Positions 1-9,731 of a DNA stretch of 64,000 nucleotides are shown one piece after another (position 1 is the first letter of the stretch; each line of letters opens with the position of its first letter). The translations under genes and the position numbers were made by a program. Source of the stretch: Schistocerca nitens (Eukaryota; Arthropoda; Insecta; Orthoptera; Acrididae); the NCBI RefSeq assembly GCF_023898315.1, contig NC_064622.1, forward strand, positions 354,745,234 to 354,809,233, read 5' to 3'. A model generated the notes under the pieces. That model was given only the letters and a program-made list of their open reading frames with translations, had not been told where the DNA came from and searched no databases.

Positions 1-705
1 CCTTGGTAAGACCTAAACTACAAACTTTATACCAACGGCTATTTAGTTTTGATTTTACAGTATTAACAGTAATATGAACTAATAGTTGTTATGTAATCTC
101 TGTTTCATGTTTCACGATAAACCTGTTGAGAATCTGATGAGGAAGTCAGGGTAGAGGAGCGGTACTAAACTACCATGAAATCACGCATGTTCAACATTTC
201 TAATCTGTTAAAAATAATCCTTCACCAAGTAGGAGCTAGTTAGTAGTTTAGTTGTTGTGTAGCTTCTGTATGTAAGAATTAATGCCTACAGCCACCGATA
301 TTAATTTTCGTAGTTTGCGAGCGCTTCTAATGGCGAACGTCGCGAGTGCGCGGAAATATTGTTAGACGGCAGTAGACAGTACCTTGGGATGGTTGAGTGC
401 CTTTCTCTTCTCAAGGGCACATAATTATCTCGTTGAGCTAGTTTAAGCCCTTTCTTCGCCTATTAACTTTTCGTAATTTTTTTTGAATAATTTTATTTTG
501 TGAATATGATCACTACAGAACAATTTGCTGTTTTACTGGCACAGTTACAAGACGTAAGCAAAGAAGTTGCGATAATAGACGGAGATACAAAAGAGCGAAA
601 ATGTTGTCTTCAGAGGAAAGATTGCGATCGCAGGTGAAACTGCTGCTGCACAAACAGATTTAACACAGAAAGCACAAGCGTTACCCGGTAATAAAGCAAA
701 AACGC
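1..705 (+). other. unassigned 5' region with a short gag-like ORF
   Basis: No recognisable gene lies here. A short ATG-initiated frame at 506-637 (43 codons, beginning MITTEQFAVLLAQLQ) resembles the start of a retrotransposon gag protein, and the AT-rich stretch before it could be an LTR or 5' UTR. The frame stops early and no gag zinc knuckle follows. I rate the gag idea weak; it could equally be chance. Confidence 0.25.
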
Positions 706-957
706 TTGACATACAAATTCATGAAGTCCAGCTTCTGGATCACGAGGTCCCGGTTTCGATTCCCGGCCGCGTTGGGGATTTTCTCTGCCCGGGGACTGGG
801 TGTTTGTGTTCTCCTCATCATTTCATCATCGTTCGTGAACGTGGCGGGGCTGGACTGTGTAAAGATTGGGACTTCGTATGGGCGCTGATAACCACGCAGT
901 TGAGCGCCCCACAAACCAATCATCAACATCATCATCATCATCATCATTATCATCATC
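706..957 (+). repeat. 5'-truncated tRNA-derived SINE (family C) with an ATC-repeat tail
   Basis: A Pol III B-box-like stretch (GGTTTCGATTCCCGGCC) lies at 750-770. A unique body follows and the copy ends in an (ATC)n run at 927-957, the usual SINE order of tRNA head, body and simple-sequence tail. The A box is missing, so the copy is probably 5'-truncated. No clear target site duplication was seen. Confidence 0.55.
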
Positions 958-1129
958 AAAAAGTACAAGCTGTAAATTGCAGGTAAGCGCGTTAAGCAGC
1001 GACGGATAGTATAATATTAAGGTTCCTAATATGGTTCAAAAACGAGGGGGGGAGATATTAAGCCAAAATATCTTAAAAGATCATTCAAAAGTTGTAGATA
1101 AGCGTCATGCCAAATATGAGCAGATTTGG

Positions 1130-1575
1130 ATGGACTTGCCCTTTTCATTGTAGGTCTTCATTTAGCCAGGTGGCCGAATCGTGCGACATTCAAGCTTCTT
1201 CGGTTTTCAGATCTGACAGTGGCCCAATGTTGGACTGCATGGGAAAGTCAGGTCATGCACGACCGACTTCAAGGTTCTAGTCGGCAAACCCTGAACACCA
1301 CGACGGACGATTGCCATACTGTGCACCAAGGACATCGCGAATCCTTCGACTCAGCTCCTACTCTCCAGAACAAGTAATGGTCTCCCTGCAAAACTCTGTG
1401 TTATGCCGCACCATTGGCCGAAGGAACGCAGCAGCCGGACTACGGAATTAACTATCCCATTGTTAGCCTGCAGTTAATCCACATCACATCCGGCTGCGTT
1501 TGGTGTGCTCCTGTTACCGGGAAGCACTGACTGCTAATGAATGATGTCGCTTTGTTATCAGCGATAAATCGTTTC
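1130..1575 (+). pseudogene. Tc1-E transposase fragment
   Basis: This stretch is homologous at DNA level to 30145-30552 in this window. Shared landmarks include CCGAGAACAAGTAATG-like and GACTGCTGATGAATG-like words. The related copy continues into a recognisable Tc1-type transposase. Here only the N-terminal DNA-binding half up to just before the first catalytic Asp region remains, and the frame is broken by stops and small indels. It is a fossil Tc1/mariner fragment with no expected activity. Confidence 0.6.
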
Positions 1576-1841
1576 AATTTTTATATTAGGCAGTGAATTT
1601 ACAGGAAAAAAATTCGAATTAGTGCGCACCGTGAGTTCCGTACAAAATTAATCAATATACAGTATATTATAAAAGTAAGTGTACAGTGTGCGTCCCGCTA
1701 AAACTAAGAAACGAGTCCCGGTACGATCAAGAGAGTTATATGGCGCGGTATCCCTCTATCCCCCATTCACGAAGAAGGTTCCCGCTTTTATCTCAAGGGC
1801 GTCCTTTTGAAGATGTAAGTGCTAGGAAGTTTCGTCCTCTA

Positions 1842-2090
1842 GAAATTTCTAGAATATTCCAGAAAATTCGGGAGTATTCGAGAACATTCCAAACGATTAG
1901 AGAGTATTCAACAGCGTTCCACAATGTTCCGGAATGTTCTAAATGATCCGGGATGCTCTGGAGTGTTCGCGAAGGTTCCAGAATGTTCGAGAACATCCCG
2001 GGTCATTGTGGAACATTCCAGAACACTCTCGAATGTTGTGGAATGTTCTGGAACATTATCGACCATTCGAAGCCTTTCCGGTATGTTCTG
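1842..2090 (+). promoter_or_regulatory. 10-bp-period array matching heat-shock elements
   Basis: GAA and TTC triplets alternate every 5 bp. GAA falls at 1842, 1852, 1862 and 1882, with GAG at 1872 and 1902. TTC falls at 1847, 1857, 1867, 1877, 1887, 1907, 1917, 1927 and 1937. After about 1960 the phase shifts by one base and the pattern continues (GAA at 1971, 1981, 1991, 2011, 2021, 2031, 2041, 2051) to about 2090. The alternating inverted pentamer nGAAn/nTTCn is the known binding site of heat-shock factor trimers. Positions 1842-1889 hold ten contiguous pentamers with one mismatch. Whether HSF binds is inference; the array may instead be a minisatellite that happens to fit. A TATA-like box lies about 40 bp downstream. 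Confidence 0.7.
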
Positions 2091-2128
2091 GAATTCGCCA
2101 CTAGTGGGATTAGCCTTTCGTAGGGCTG

Positions 2129-2135
2129 TATAAAG
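2129..2135 (+). promoter_or_regulatory. TATA-like box downstream of the HSE array
   Basis: The sequence TATAAAG lies about 40 bp after the end of the GAA/TTC array, a geometry like that of heat-shock gene promoters. No long ORF begins just downstream. The next coding-like sequence is the Helitron helicase remnant from 2242. Promoter function is inferred only. Confidence 0.35.
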
Positions 2136-2241
2136 AAAGAGCCATCGTGGGTTCGAACGGAAGTTTCTTATTGGTGACGAAGGGAGGAACAGAAAAAGTA
2201 GTGCAATGAATAAATAAAAACAAACAGTGAATTGTGAGTAT

Positions 2242-3055
2242 ATGAGTCCGGACTGGCTATTTGAAAGGGCGATTTTGGCAACTAAAAATAACAATTTCAA
2301 CGATATCAGCATTAATATAAAATTCCCGGTGAATAGAGAATATACAAATCGATCAACACGATGGTAAACGTTGAAAAAAGTGTGAACTTCCCTACGGAAT
2401 TTATAACGTACTGTAAGTACCAGGAATGCCATTACACTGCCTTCGACTTAAATTTGACTCTCCGTTTGTACTACTCTGAAATATCAACTCACCGAAATTA
2501 TGTAATCGAACAACGATGATCATCAAACAGCTATCGAATAACGTCATCGAGGACGAACTTATGACTGGAGAAGTACCGAGGACACATGCTATTTATCCCC
2601 AGTCTATCATTGATCTTTACTCAACTGCCATTCCAATTTAAAAGACTGCAACTTCCAATGAAATTAGCCTACAGTTTTACATTTAACAAAATATAAGGAG
2701 AAACTTTTAAGTATTGCAGCATCAACCTCAAAGACTCTTGCTTCTCTCACGGTCAACTTAAGTGGCTGGCTCTCGAGTAGGATGGTTGGTTGGTTGGTTT
2801 GGGGAAGGAGACCAGACAGCGAGGTCATCGGTCTCATCGGATTAGGGAAGGAAGTCGGCCGTGCCCTTTGAAAGGAACCATCCCGGCATTTGCCTGGAGC
2901 GATTTAGGGAAATCACGGAAAACCTAAATCAGGATGGCCGGACGCGGGATTGAACCGTCGTCCTCCCGAATGCGAGTCCAGTGTCTAACCACTGCGCCAC
3001 CTCGCTCGGTCTCGAGTAGGAAATTCGAAAAATTTGTACATATATACCTCGGATA
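2242..3055 (+). pseudogene. Helitron PIF1-like helicase C-terminus, broken
   Basis: Conceptual translation begins SPDWLFERAILATKNNNFND, the hallmark segment of the Helitron helicase C-terminal region. Further matches appear across frames: a VNFPTEF-like piece near 2370, LPFQFKRLQLPMKLAYSFTF near 2622-2685 and NLKDSCFSHGQL near 2730. These correspond to the family's conserved late helicase motifs. After the inserted SINE the frame resumes as SRVGNSKNLYIYTSDNKMKN. Several stops and frameshifts are present, so no protein is made. In autonomous elements this enzyme unwinds DNA for rolling-circle transposition. The Rep domain and the N-terminal helicase motifs are absent. Confidence 0.75.
2782..3009 (-). 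repeat. tRNA-derived SINE (family D) inserted in the Helitron
   Basis: The insert is flanked by an 11-bp perfect target duplication, TCTCGAGTAGG, at 2771-2781 and 3010-3020. Read on the minus strand it has an A-box-like TGGCGCAGTGGTTAGACA and a B-box-like GGTTCAATCCC, then a body and a (CCAA)n tail. It splits the Helitron helicase exactly, and the protein match resumes after the second duplication. Confidence 0.85.
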
Positions 3056-3340
3056 ACAAAATGAAAAATGTTGTTTATAAACAAGAACTGTAAACAGTTA
3101 GAACATGTTTTGAATAATTTTTTTTAGCTCTTATACTTTAACAATATGTTTTCAATAAAAAATTTTTACTTCTTATATTTTAACAAGTATTGTAAATTGT
3201 CAGAATATGTTTTCAATAAAAATTTTTTACCTCTTATACTTTAAAGTTTACCACTCTTACACTTTAAAGTTTGTACTTATATTCCAACTACCACACTATC
3301 TCATATCAACTTCCTGAGCGAAACCGGGCAGCGTAGCTAG

Positions 3341-4806
3341 TTGCGTATATAAGCAGTTCATCTATCCTGGGAATCGGAAATCTCGACGATTTTTACCTGT
3401 TATCGATATCAAGCTATCAATATCGGGAATACCAAGACTTTCGAGAATGACAAAAAATATGTTTTTCCGGTTGTATCACAACAAAACAAAAATTTTCGGA
3501 TTTTTTCCCTTATTTGTACTCTTAAAGCCCGCTTCTTGCCAAATTTGAAGATTCTCGGCCAACGGTAAGTGAGTTTTCAGGTGTCAGAATATGTGCCATA
3601 AATGGCCGTATCTTTTGATTACATTGACACAGAAGCTTCAGTTATTTACACTTCCTAGGCACCGTAGACCTCAGTATGTGACGCAGATTTCAACTTCATA
3701 CGTCTACCCGTTAGTGACAAAAAGGATTTTTAACGGCTGGACAAACACACACAAGCAAGTGATCCCATAAGAGTTCCATTTTTACTGAATGCGGTATGGA
3801 ACTCTAAGACCATTTATGTGTCATAGATTACTTTTCCTGCACAGGAAATAATGGCTATATCAAAGGTAGCGAATTTTTTATAGACGACACGTGTGCAAAT
3901 ATATACAAAAGTAGTATCAATGTCAACATCATTTGATCAAGTATCTAAGACGGAATCATGAACCCATTTATTTTCTGCGTGAGACATAACAGTGATACCA
4001 AGAAGCCATTACGCATGATGTATCTGGAGAGCAGTCTAAACCGGCCTATTGCAGCCGGTTCGCCATGTAGGACAAGCGAGTTATATCGATATTAAGAGAA
4101 GCATAATTAGTTGTAATTAACCGTCAAAAAAAGCGAATGTGCTCAGAGCATTTATACCAGTCTGGAGACAGCAGGTACTAATGCAACTTATATGGCTTTA
4201 ATATGCGAAGCAAGAGATTTATAGACTGGCGATTTATTCTTCATTCCAGGCTCTGGACAGTAATTACAAGCTGTATATTTGTAATACCAGCGTTACAGCG
4301 TCGAGGCAACAGATTGATTGAGCGCTCTTGACAGAGGAGTTTTTGTACGCTCATGAAAATATACCGATGCGTATGTTCTCAGAATATCGAATATTCAGAA
4401 TACTGAAAAGACCAGTAATGACACACATGTCCCGGCTTCGAAGTAAATCATTGCGACTAACGACGTGATAATTATTATCTGTATTTTTGTTGGTGCGCTT
4501 TTCTTACCTAACTGATTAGGAAGCTCATTTTAGCCCAACCCCTGCCTCCAAAATGATATAGCATGAACAGCTATGCTGTGTTTCCAACATTAAACAGAAG
4601 TTATCGCGTGACTCATATATAACGTAGATTATTTTTTTAACTCTAAGACTCAAACTTTACTATTACACTTATTTGCCCTGTTTTTTGCACATTTATTCAT
4701 CAGTAACATCAATGAACAGTAACTGTTGCTGCTATGAATGTAAAGCGAACTACGTCAAAGGAAGAAAAGCACTTTTCGTTGATATGTACCACAAACGTGT
4801 AATTAC
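3341..4806. repeat. spacer with a probable dispersed repeat
   Basis: No ORF above background is present. The part at about 3460-3810 contains GGACAAACACACACAAGCAA and AAGAGTTCCATTTTTACTG, words I associate with a dispersed orthopteran repeat; that is memory, not a search. The rest (3811-4806) holds nothing I recognise. Confidence 0.3.
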
Positions 4807-5089
4807 ACAGAATGACTTTTTCCACTAGGGATTGTTGAGGAGAGGATACGGAACAAAAAAGGCCTAATGAACTTAAGTCCGGAAATGCATGTTTGCCATG
4901 CTAGACACCATTTACTCAATCACATATTGTTACAGCGCGTGCGGTGTAAAGGCGCTGTACCATGCAGACACAGTTACAGTATTTGTTGAAAATGGTTTCC
5001 ACGTGCCTCAACGCATGCGTGTATGCGCCGTAGCATGTTCTGTCTCATACGTTCACATCGGTAAGGCTGTAAGGCTGCATTTAAACAGT

Positions 5090-6240
5090 TTCAAAGGCAG
5101 CATGAGTACGCTACTCCAGCGTCTCCACATCTCGAATGGGCGCTGCATACACGATACTTTTGAGATGGCCCCATAACCAGAAATTGCATCCATCGACCAG
5201 GGAAGACACGACTGAGATGCGTCCACACGTTAACGGCGAAGTGGGCTGGAGCACCATAATGTAGCAACCACATAACTCTTCGAATCATCAATGGCACTTC
5301 TTCCAGCAGAGGAGGCAAAGTTACCCCCAAAAAACGCCGATAGTTTCGGCCTGTTAGGAAAGAAGACTGGTCCCAAAATATTATCCCGACCTACGCATTT
5401 CGGCTGCACCAATGCTGATGATTCGCTGTCACCATACCATGGGGGTTCTGCGTACTATCCCACAGATGACTGTTATGAAGGTTGATGCTACCACTCCGCG
5501 TTAAGGTGGCCTCACCTATGAATAGGACGGATGACACAAATCTCGAAATCATGATTGCCTGGTGAAGAAACCAGACAAAACTGATCCCGTTGTGGAAAGT
5601 CTGTCCCTAGTGAGTCCTGCACACGCTGTAAGTGATAAGTGCGCTAACAATTGTCCTGGAGAATGTTCCACACGGTCGTCTGGCTTACGCTGTACTGGCG
5701 AGCCAACTGCCTGGTACTGACACGGCGGTCGCCTCCCACAGCGGCGATGCGCGGCCCCTCCCGCGGGAGGTTCGAGTCCTCTCTCGGGCATGGGTGTGTG
5801 TATGTGTCATTCTTAGCATAGGTTAGTTTAAGCAGTGTGTAAGACTAGGGACCGACGAGCTCAGCAGTCTGGTCCCTTAGGAATTCACTCACACACACAG
5901 TGTTAATCACATTTTCCTCCAAGTCTAGGGTCCGAACATTTGGGGTACGTCCTTCATGATTTCGTGCTTCCTGAACCGGCCCAGTCTCAGACAAACGGCG
6001 AAACACTGTTGCGAACATTGAATGCTGTGGTTGTTGTTGGCGCGGATAGGTTCTGATACAATCTTGCTCCCCGCCGCCTGTTGCGATTTGCCTTTCCGTA
6101 AGTAAACACCCTGTCGGTAAGCCCTCGATTCGAATGCGGAACCATTGTGTACAACGCTGTATCACATCCACGACAAGGTAAGTCAGCAAGAGAAGTGAAT
6201 CAGACACAAAATCACCAATTACTATGGCAGGAGAGGGCGC
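5090..6240 (-). pseudogene. IS630-like transposase pseudogene
   Basis: Minus-strand translation gives an N-terminal piece (SMFATVFRRLSETGPVQEAR) matching the helix-turn-helix region of an abundant insect IS630-like transposase, then after the SINE a piece with DNILGPVFFPNRPKLSAF. The C-terminal piece MWLLHYGAPAHFAVNVWTHL corresponds to the family motif FxHDGAPAHF around the second catalytic Asp; here the Asp is replaced by Tyr (HYGAPAHF). Frames shift several times and stops occur. The enzyme would cut and paste DNA at TA; this copy cannot. Confidence 0.7.
5740..5895 (+). repeat. SINE family B, 5'-truncated
   Basis: It contains GGTTCGAGTCC (B box) followed by TCTCGGGCATGGGTGTGTG and a body matching the more complete family B copy at 27687-27886. 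It lies within the IS630-like transposase pseudogene and separates its N-terminal and catalytic parts. The A box and the first part of the tRNA head are not evident. Confidence 0.65.
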
Positions 6241-6472
6241 TAGGGGATTACGTATGAGGACTAGCGGGAAACCATGCAGACTGTAAATGTGGATGCATAG
6301 TATAGCGCGTACGAGTATTACACCGCAGTCTCTGCAACAAAGTATGATTGAATAAATGAACTCTAGCATGAAAACCATGCATTTCCAGACACAAGTTCAT
6401 TAGACTTTTTTGTTTCATTTCCTCTCAACGATCAATCCCTAGAGTTTGTACACGGTGGAAAAAATCACCCTG

Positions 6473-6574
6473 TAGTTGTCACGGCACAAAGAGGAGCTTT
6501 ATGTATTACAAACATTGAGACACAATGTAATAAAGGGACAGTATAGGAGAAGTAACTTACTCAACTGCACTTAT
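6473..6574. other. short unassigned spacer
   Basis: Nothing recognisable is present between the IS630-like element and the RTE fragment. Confidence 0.3.
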
Positions 6575-6826
6575 GGCACAACTTGACCAAAAGAAAGGAT
6601 GGCTTCATACATCCTGAGGCATCATGTAATTTCATTTTGCTGGTGGAATGAAGTGTGTGTATGGGGGAAGGGGGCGATGGGGCGGGTCCGAGACATGCCT
6701 ACAGTAAGCAAGTTGAAATGGATGTAGGGTGCGGTAGTTCTGCAGGGATGAAGATGCTTACACGGGATGGACATGCATGGAGAGCTGTATCAAAAGAGCC
6801 TTCGGACTGAATAACACAACAACAAC
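6575..6826 (+). pseudogene. RTE LINE C-terminal fragment and 3' end
   Basis: The translation across 6715-6800 reads QVEMDVGCGSSAGMKMLTRD then AWRAVSKEPSD, matching the C-terminus of the better preserved RTE LINE on the minus strand (IQKDVGCSTYWEMKKLAQDR, then AWRAASNQSQD). The DNA ends in AACACAACAACAACA, the counterpart of that element's 3' tail. An upstream part near 6577 (NLTKRKDGF) matches NLTRRRDRL. It is heavily mutated. Confidence 0.6.
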
Positions 6827-7704
6827 ATGCTGTTTTTTCAGTTTCTATATTTTGTTGACACATAACCAGCAACCTATTTTTAATATTTCATGGACAGTTT
6901 ATTATCAAATCTGTTACAGTTGCATTACATAGGACAAAAGAAGGGTAAACGGCCATGATTTTTTCAGATGTCAATAACAAACCCCAATACACAAACATCA
7001 CTGAGAAATGTACATATATTGCTTTCTATATTCATAAAAGACAATATAAGACTTCCTTCACGAAGTTAGCCCACAATTCTAACTACCGAAATTTTTTTTA
7101 AATTTTTTTATACAACACTTGGGCATCTGACCCATGTATCAGGAGGGTAGAAGGCCAGACACTCAAGGGATAGGAGCCAGCTGGCAAAACACTTTAAAAA
7201 CAAAGAGAAAATGGTTTTAAAGGAGCATGCAATAATCGTAACATGTTTTATTGAACTATATGTTACGTAAGTTTTGCAGAGAACATTATAGGAAACTACA
7301 TAAGCCGTTCCTCGTTGGCTAAATCCAAACAGATTCCTGGACCCATTACAGTCTTAGAATCACAGCTGATTCCTATATTTCGCCCTAGGGCTTTTCTTGG
7401 AGTATTAAACTCTATAGAACCTTTTCTGACTCAATATCGATCATTTCTTACATTAGTAACATTTTGAAATCTTTTCTCCATCTGCCTTTAGTAGAACCAA
7501 TATTAGAGCCAACAGTCCTGAAATATACCTTTCCGTAACTACTCACAATCTAAGTTACGAAAAACCGAAAAAGTATTGACATGCTATATAATATTACGGT
7601 GTATTAAAAACTGAAATCTTGAAAAATACTTACTTTTTTGCTGAAATAAGGAGTCAAGAAATGCATCGACGTGCACCCGCGACAAGCACTCACTACCAAC
7701 TGAC
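6827..7704. other. AT-rich spacer, no gene seen
   Basis: No ORF, repeat arrangement or RNA gene was recognised in this stretch. Confidence 0.4.
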
Positions 7705-8085
7705 CCAGTTCTACCGTATGTCTGGCTACTAGTTTCAAACCAGCTGCTCCATTCTCAAGCCAGACCTACTAAGGCTGCACTGAAAGTACTTGATGTTAAT
7801 GACGAACATCAAAATGTCAATACATGTTTTACGAAGTAACCTTAGACGACTGTCACAATCAACTTGTGTCTACGTAGCAAGTCGGAGAGTTTGATTATGA
7901 CTCGCTAAGCAGGCACTTGTTGATTGTGGCAGTCATGTACGATTACTTTGTAAAGCGTGTATGGACAATTTGATGTTCGCCATTAACATCGTGCACTTTC
8001 AGAGCAACTTCAGTACGGATGGCTTGAGAACAACGCAGATGGTTCGAAAGTAGTTCCCAAACGTATGTAGTGCAACTGTAATAGA
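7705..8085. repeat. palindromic foldback element (MITE-like hairpin)
   Basis: The left arm (about 7705-7888) is the imperfect reverse complement of the right arm (about 7894-8085) with almost no spacer; the centre is near 7891. Matching words include GATGTTAATGACGAACATCAA on the left against GATGTTCGCCATTAACATC on the right, and TCACAATCAAC against TTGATTGTGGCA. A transcript would fold into a hairpin of about 180 bp. No ORF is present. It is probably a non-autonomous DNA element. Confidence 0.7.
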
Positions 8086-8207
8086 TCCGTTTTTACATGC
8101 TTCATGAAACAGCAACGTGGCCATGTATTTATGGAACAAGAACGAGATAAATTAGATATTGCTTGAGCGTGTTTCCAGTCAATACGTTGAATTTACATGC
8201 ATTTCTA

Positions 8208-9589
8208 CACTACTGGCCCTTAAAATTGCTAAACCACGAAGATGACGTGCTACAGACGCGAAATTTAACCGACAGGAAGAAGATGCTGTGATATGCAAAT
8301 GATTAGCTTTTCAGAGCATTCACACAAGGTTGGCGCCGGTGGCGACACCTACAACGTGCTGACATGAGGAAAGTTTACAACCGATTTCTCATACACAAAC
8401 AGCAGTTGACCGGCGTTGCCTGGTGAAATGTTGTTGTGATGCCTCCTGTAAGAAGGACTTTGATAAAGATCAGATTGTAGCCTATCGCGATTGCGGTTTA
8501 TCGTATCTCGACATTGCTGCTCGCGTTGGTCGTGATCCAATGACTGTTAGCAGAATATTGAATCGGTGGCTTCAGGAGGGTAATACGGAACGCCGTGCTG
8601 CATCCCAACGGCCTCGTATCACTAACGTTCGAGATGACAGGCATCTTACTAGCATGGTTGTAACGGATCGTGCAGCCACATCTCGATTCCTGGGTCAACA
8701 GAAGGGGACGTTTGCAAGACAACAACCATGTGCACGAACAGTTCGACGACGTTTGCAGCAGCATGGACTATCAGCTCGGAGACCATGGCTGCCGTTACGC
8801 TTGACGCTGCATCCCAGACAGGAGCGCCTGCGATGGTGTACTCAACGACGAACCTGGGTGCACGAATGGCAAAACGTTACTTTTTCGGATGAATCCAGGT
8901 TCTGTTTAGAGCATCATGATGATTGCATCCGTGTTTGGCGACATCGCGGTGAACGCACATTGGAAGCGTGTATTCTTAATCGACATATTGACGTATCACC
9001 TCGTGTGATTGTATGGGGTGTCATTGGATACACGTCTCGGTCACCTCTTGTTCACACTGATGGCACTTTGAACAATGGACGTTACATTTCAGATGTGTTG
9101 CGACCCGTGGCTATACCCTTCATTCGATCCCTGCGAAAACCTACATTTCAGCAGGATAATGCACAACCGCATGTTGCAGGTCCTGTACGGGGCTTTCTGG
9201 ATACAGAAAATGTTCGACTGCTGCCGTGGCCAGCACATTCTCCAGATCTCTCAGCAATTGAAAACGTCTGGTCAATGGTGGCCGAGCAACTGGCTCGAGA
9301 CAATACGGCAGTCACTACACTTGATGAACTGTCGTATCGTGTTGAAGCTGCATGGGAAGCTGTACCTGTACACGCCATCCAAGCTCTGTTTGACTCAATG
9401 CCTAGGCGTATCAAGGCCGTTATTGCGGCCAGAGGTGGTTGTTCTGGGTACTGATTTCTCAGAATCTATGCACCCAAATTGCGTGAAAATGTAATCACGT
9501 GTGAGTTCTAGTATAATATATTTGTCCAATGAATAACCGTTTATCATCTGCATTTCTTCTTGGTGCAGCAATTTTAATGGCCAGTAGTG
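8208..9589 (+). mobile_element. Tc1-A transposon copy 1, complete with TIRs
   Basis: The element is bounded by TA at 8206-8207 and 9590-9591. It begins CACTACTGGCCCTTAAAATT and ends with the inverse, AATTTTAATGGCCAGTAGTG. The TIR is roughly 30 bp. Between the ends lies one uninterrupted transposase frame. This is the best preserved of four Tc1-A copies here (others at 18075, 20299 and 54984). Confidence 0.9.
8423..9454 (+). CDS. Tc1-A transposase, open frame but lacking its normal start
   Basis: The frame is open from before 8423 to the TGA at 9452. It contains a helix-turn-helix (AYRDCGLSYLDIAARVGRD), a second DNA-binding segment (ARTVRRRLQQHGLSARRPW) and the catalytic triad: Asp in FSDESRF, Asp in FQQDNAQPH and Glu in SAIENVW. 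I count 34 residues between the last two, giving DD34E, the Tc1 value. The family cuts and pastes DNA at TA. The ancestral ATG is at 8439, but a 25-bp deletion near 8456 (compared with the copy at 54984) puts it out of frame. The first in-frame ATG is at 8540, after the first HTH. Hence the catalytic core is complete but a normal N-terminus is not. Confidence 0.8.
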   Translation: MKCCCDASCKKDFDKDQIVAYRDCGLSYLDIAARVGRDPMTVSRILNRWLQEGNTERRAASQRPRITNVRDDRHLTSMVVTDRAATSRFLGQQKGTFARQQPCARTVRRRLQQHGLSARRPWLPLRLTLHPRQERLRWCTQRRTWVHEWQNVTFSDESRFCLEHHDDCIRVWRHRGERTLEACILNRHIDVSPRVIVWGVIGYTSRSPLVHTDGTLNNGRYISDVLRPVAIPFIRSLRKPTFQQDNAQPHVAGPVRGFLDTENVRLLPWPAHSPDLSAIENVWSMVAEQLARDNTAVTTLDELSYRVEAAWEAVPVHAIQALFDSMPRRIKAVIAARGGCSGY

Positions 9590-9731
9590 TAGCAGTTTTC
9601 ACCAACTTATAAGCTTTATACAAACAAGATGAGTCATTACCCCCTGATTTTATAATTACAAGCCGTAGTGTTCATTGTACACTAGTCGAAATAGGAAACC
9701 GTAGTATTAGTACCTGTTGTTGTTGTGGTCT

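Larger units (their letters stand above)
2242..3340 (+). mobile_element. Helitron remnant, 3' portion with terminal CTAG
   Basis: The segment carries a broken Helitron helicase C-terminus and ends with GCGAAACCGGGCAGCGTAGCTAG followed by T, at 3318-3340. Helitrons typically end in a short GC-rich imperfect hairpin followed by CTRR inserted before a T, and this end fits, with CTAG at 3337-3340 and host T at 3341. The left end is not identified; it may lie upstream of the HSE array or be lost. A SINE with its target duplication interrupts the helicase region. Confidence 0.7.
4807..6472 (-). mobile_element. decayed IS630/Tc1-superfamily transposon with long TIRs
   Basis: The left end (about 4807-4960) is an imperfect inverted repeat of the right end (about 6300-6472). 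Both share the order CTTTTTCCAC, TAGGGATTG, CTAATGAACTT, GGAAATGCATG, ATGCTAGA and TTCAATCA. Between them, on the minus strand, lies a broken transposase. The outer right end reads TCACCCTG followed by TA, consistent with TA target choice. A SINE is inserted inside. Confidence 0.65.

Noticed and set aside
681-968. Methionine-rich ORF on the minus strand
   Set aside because: It is the (ATC)n tail of a SINE read in reverse.
1686-2432. Several ORFs over the GAA/TTC array
   Set aside because: They are translations of the 10-bp-period repeat (serine/phenylalanine-rich) on both strands.
8423-8425. Codon at 8423 as the start of the Tc1-A transposase
   Set aside because: It is GTG, which is not a normal eukaryotic start; the ancestral ATG lies at 8439 in another frame.
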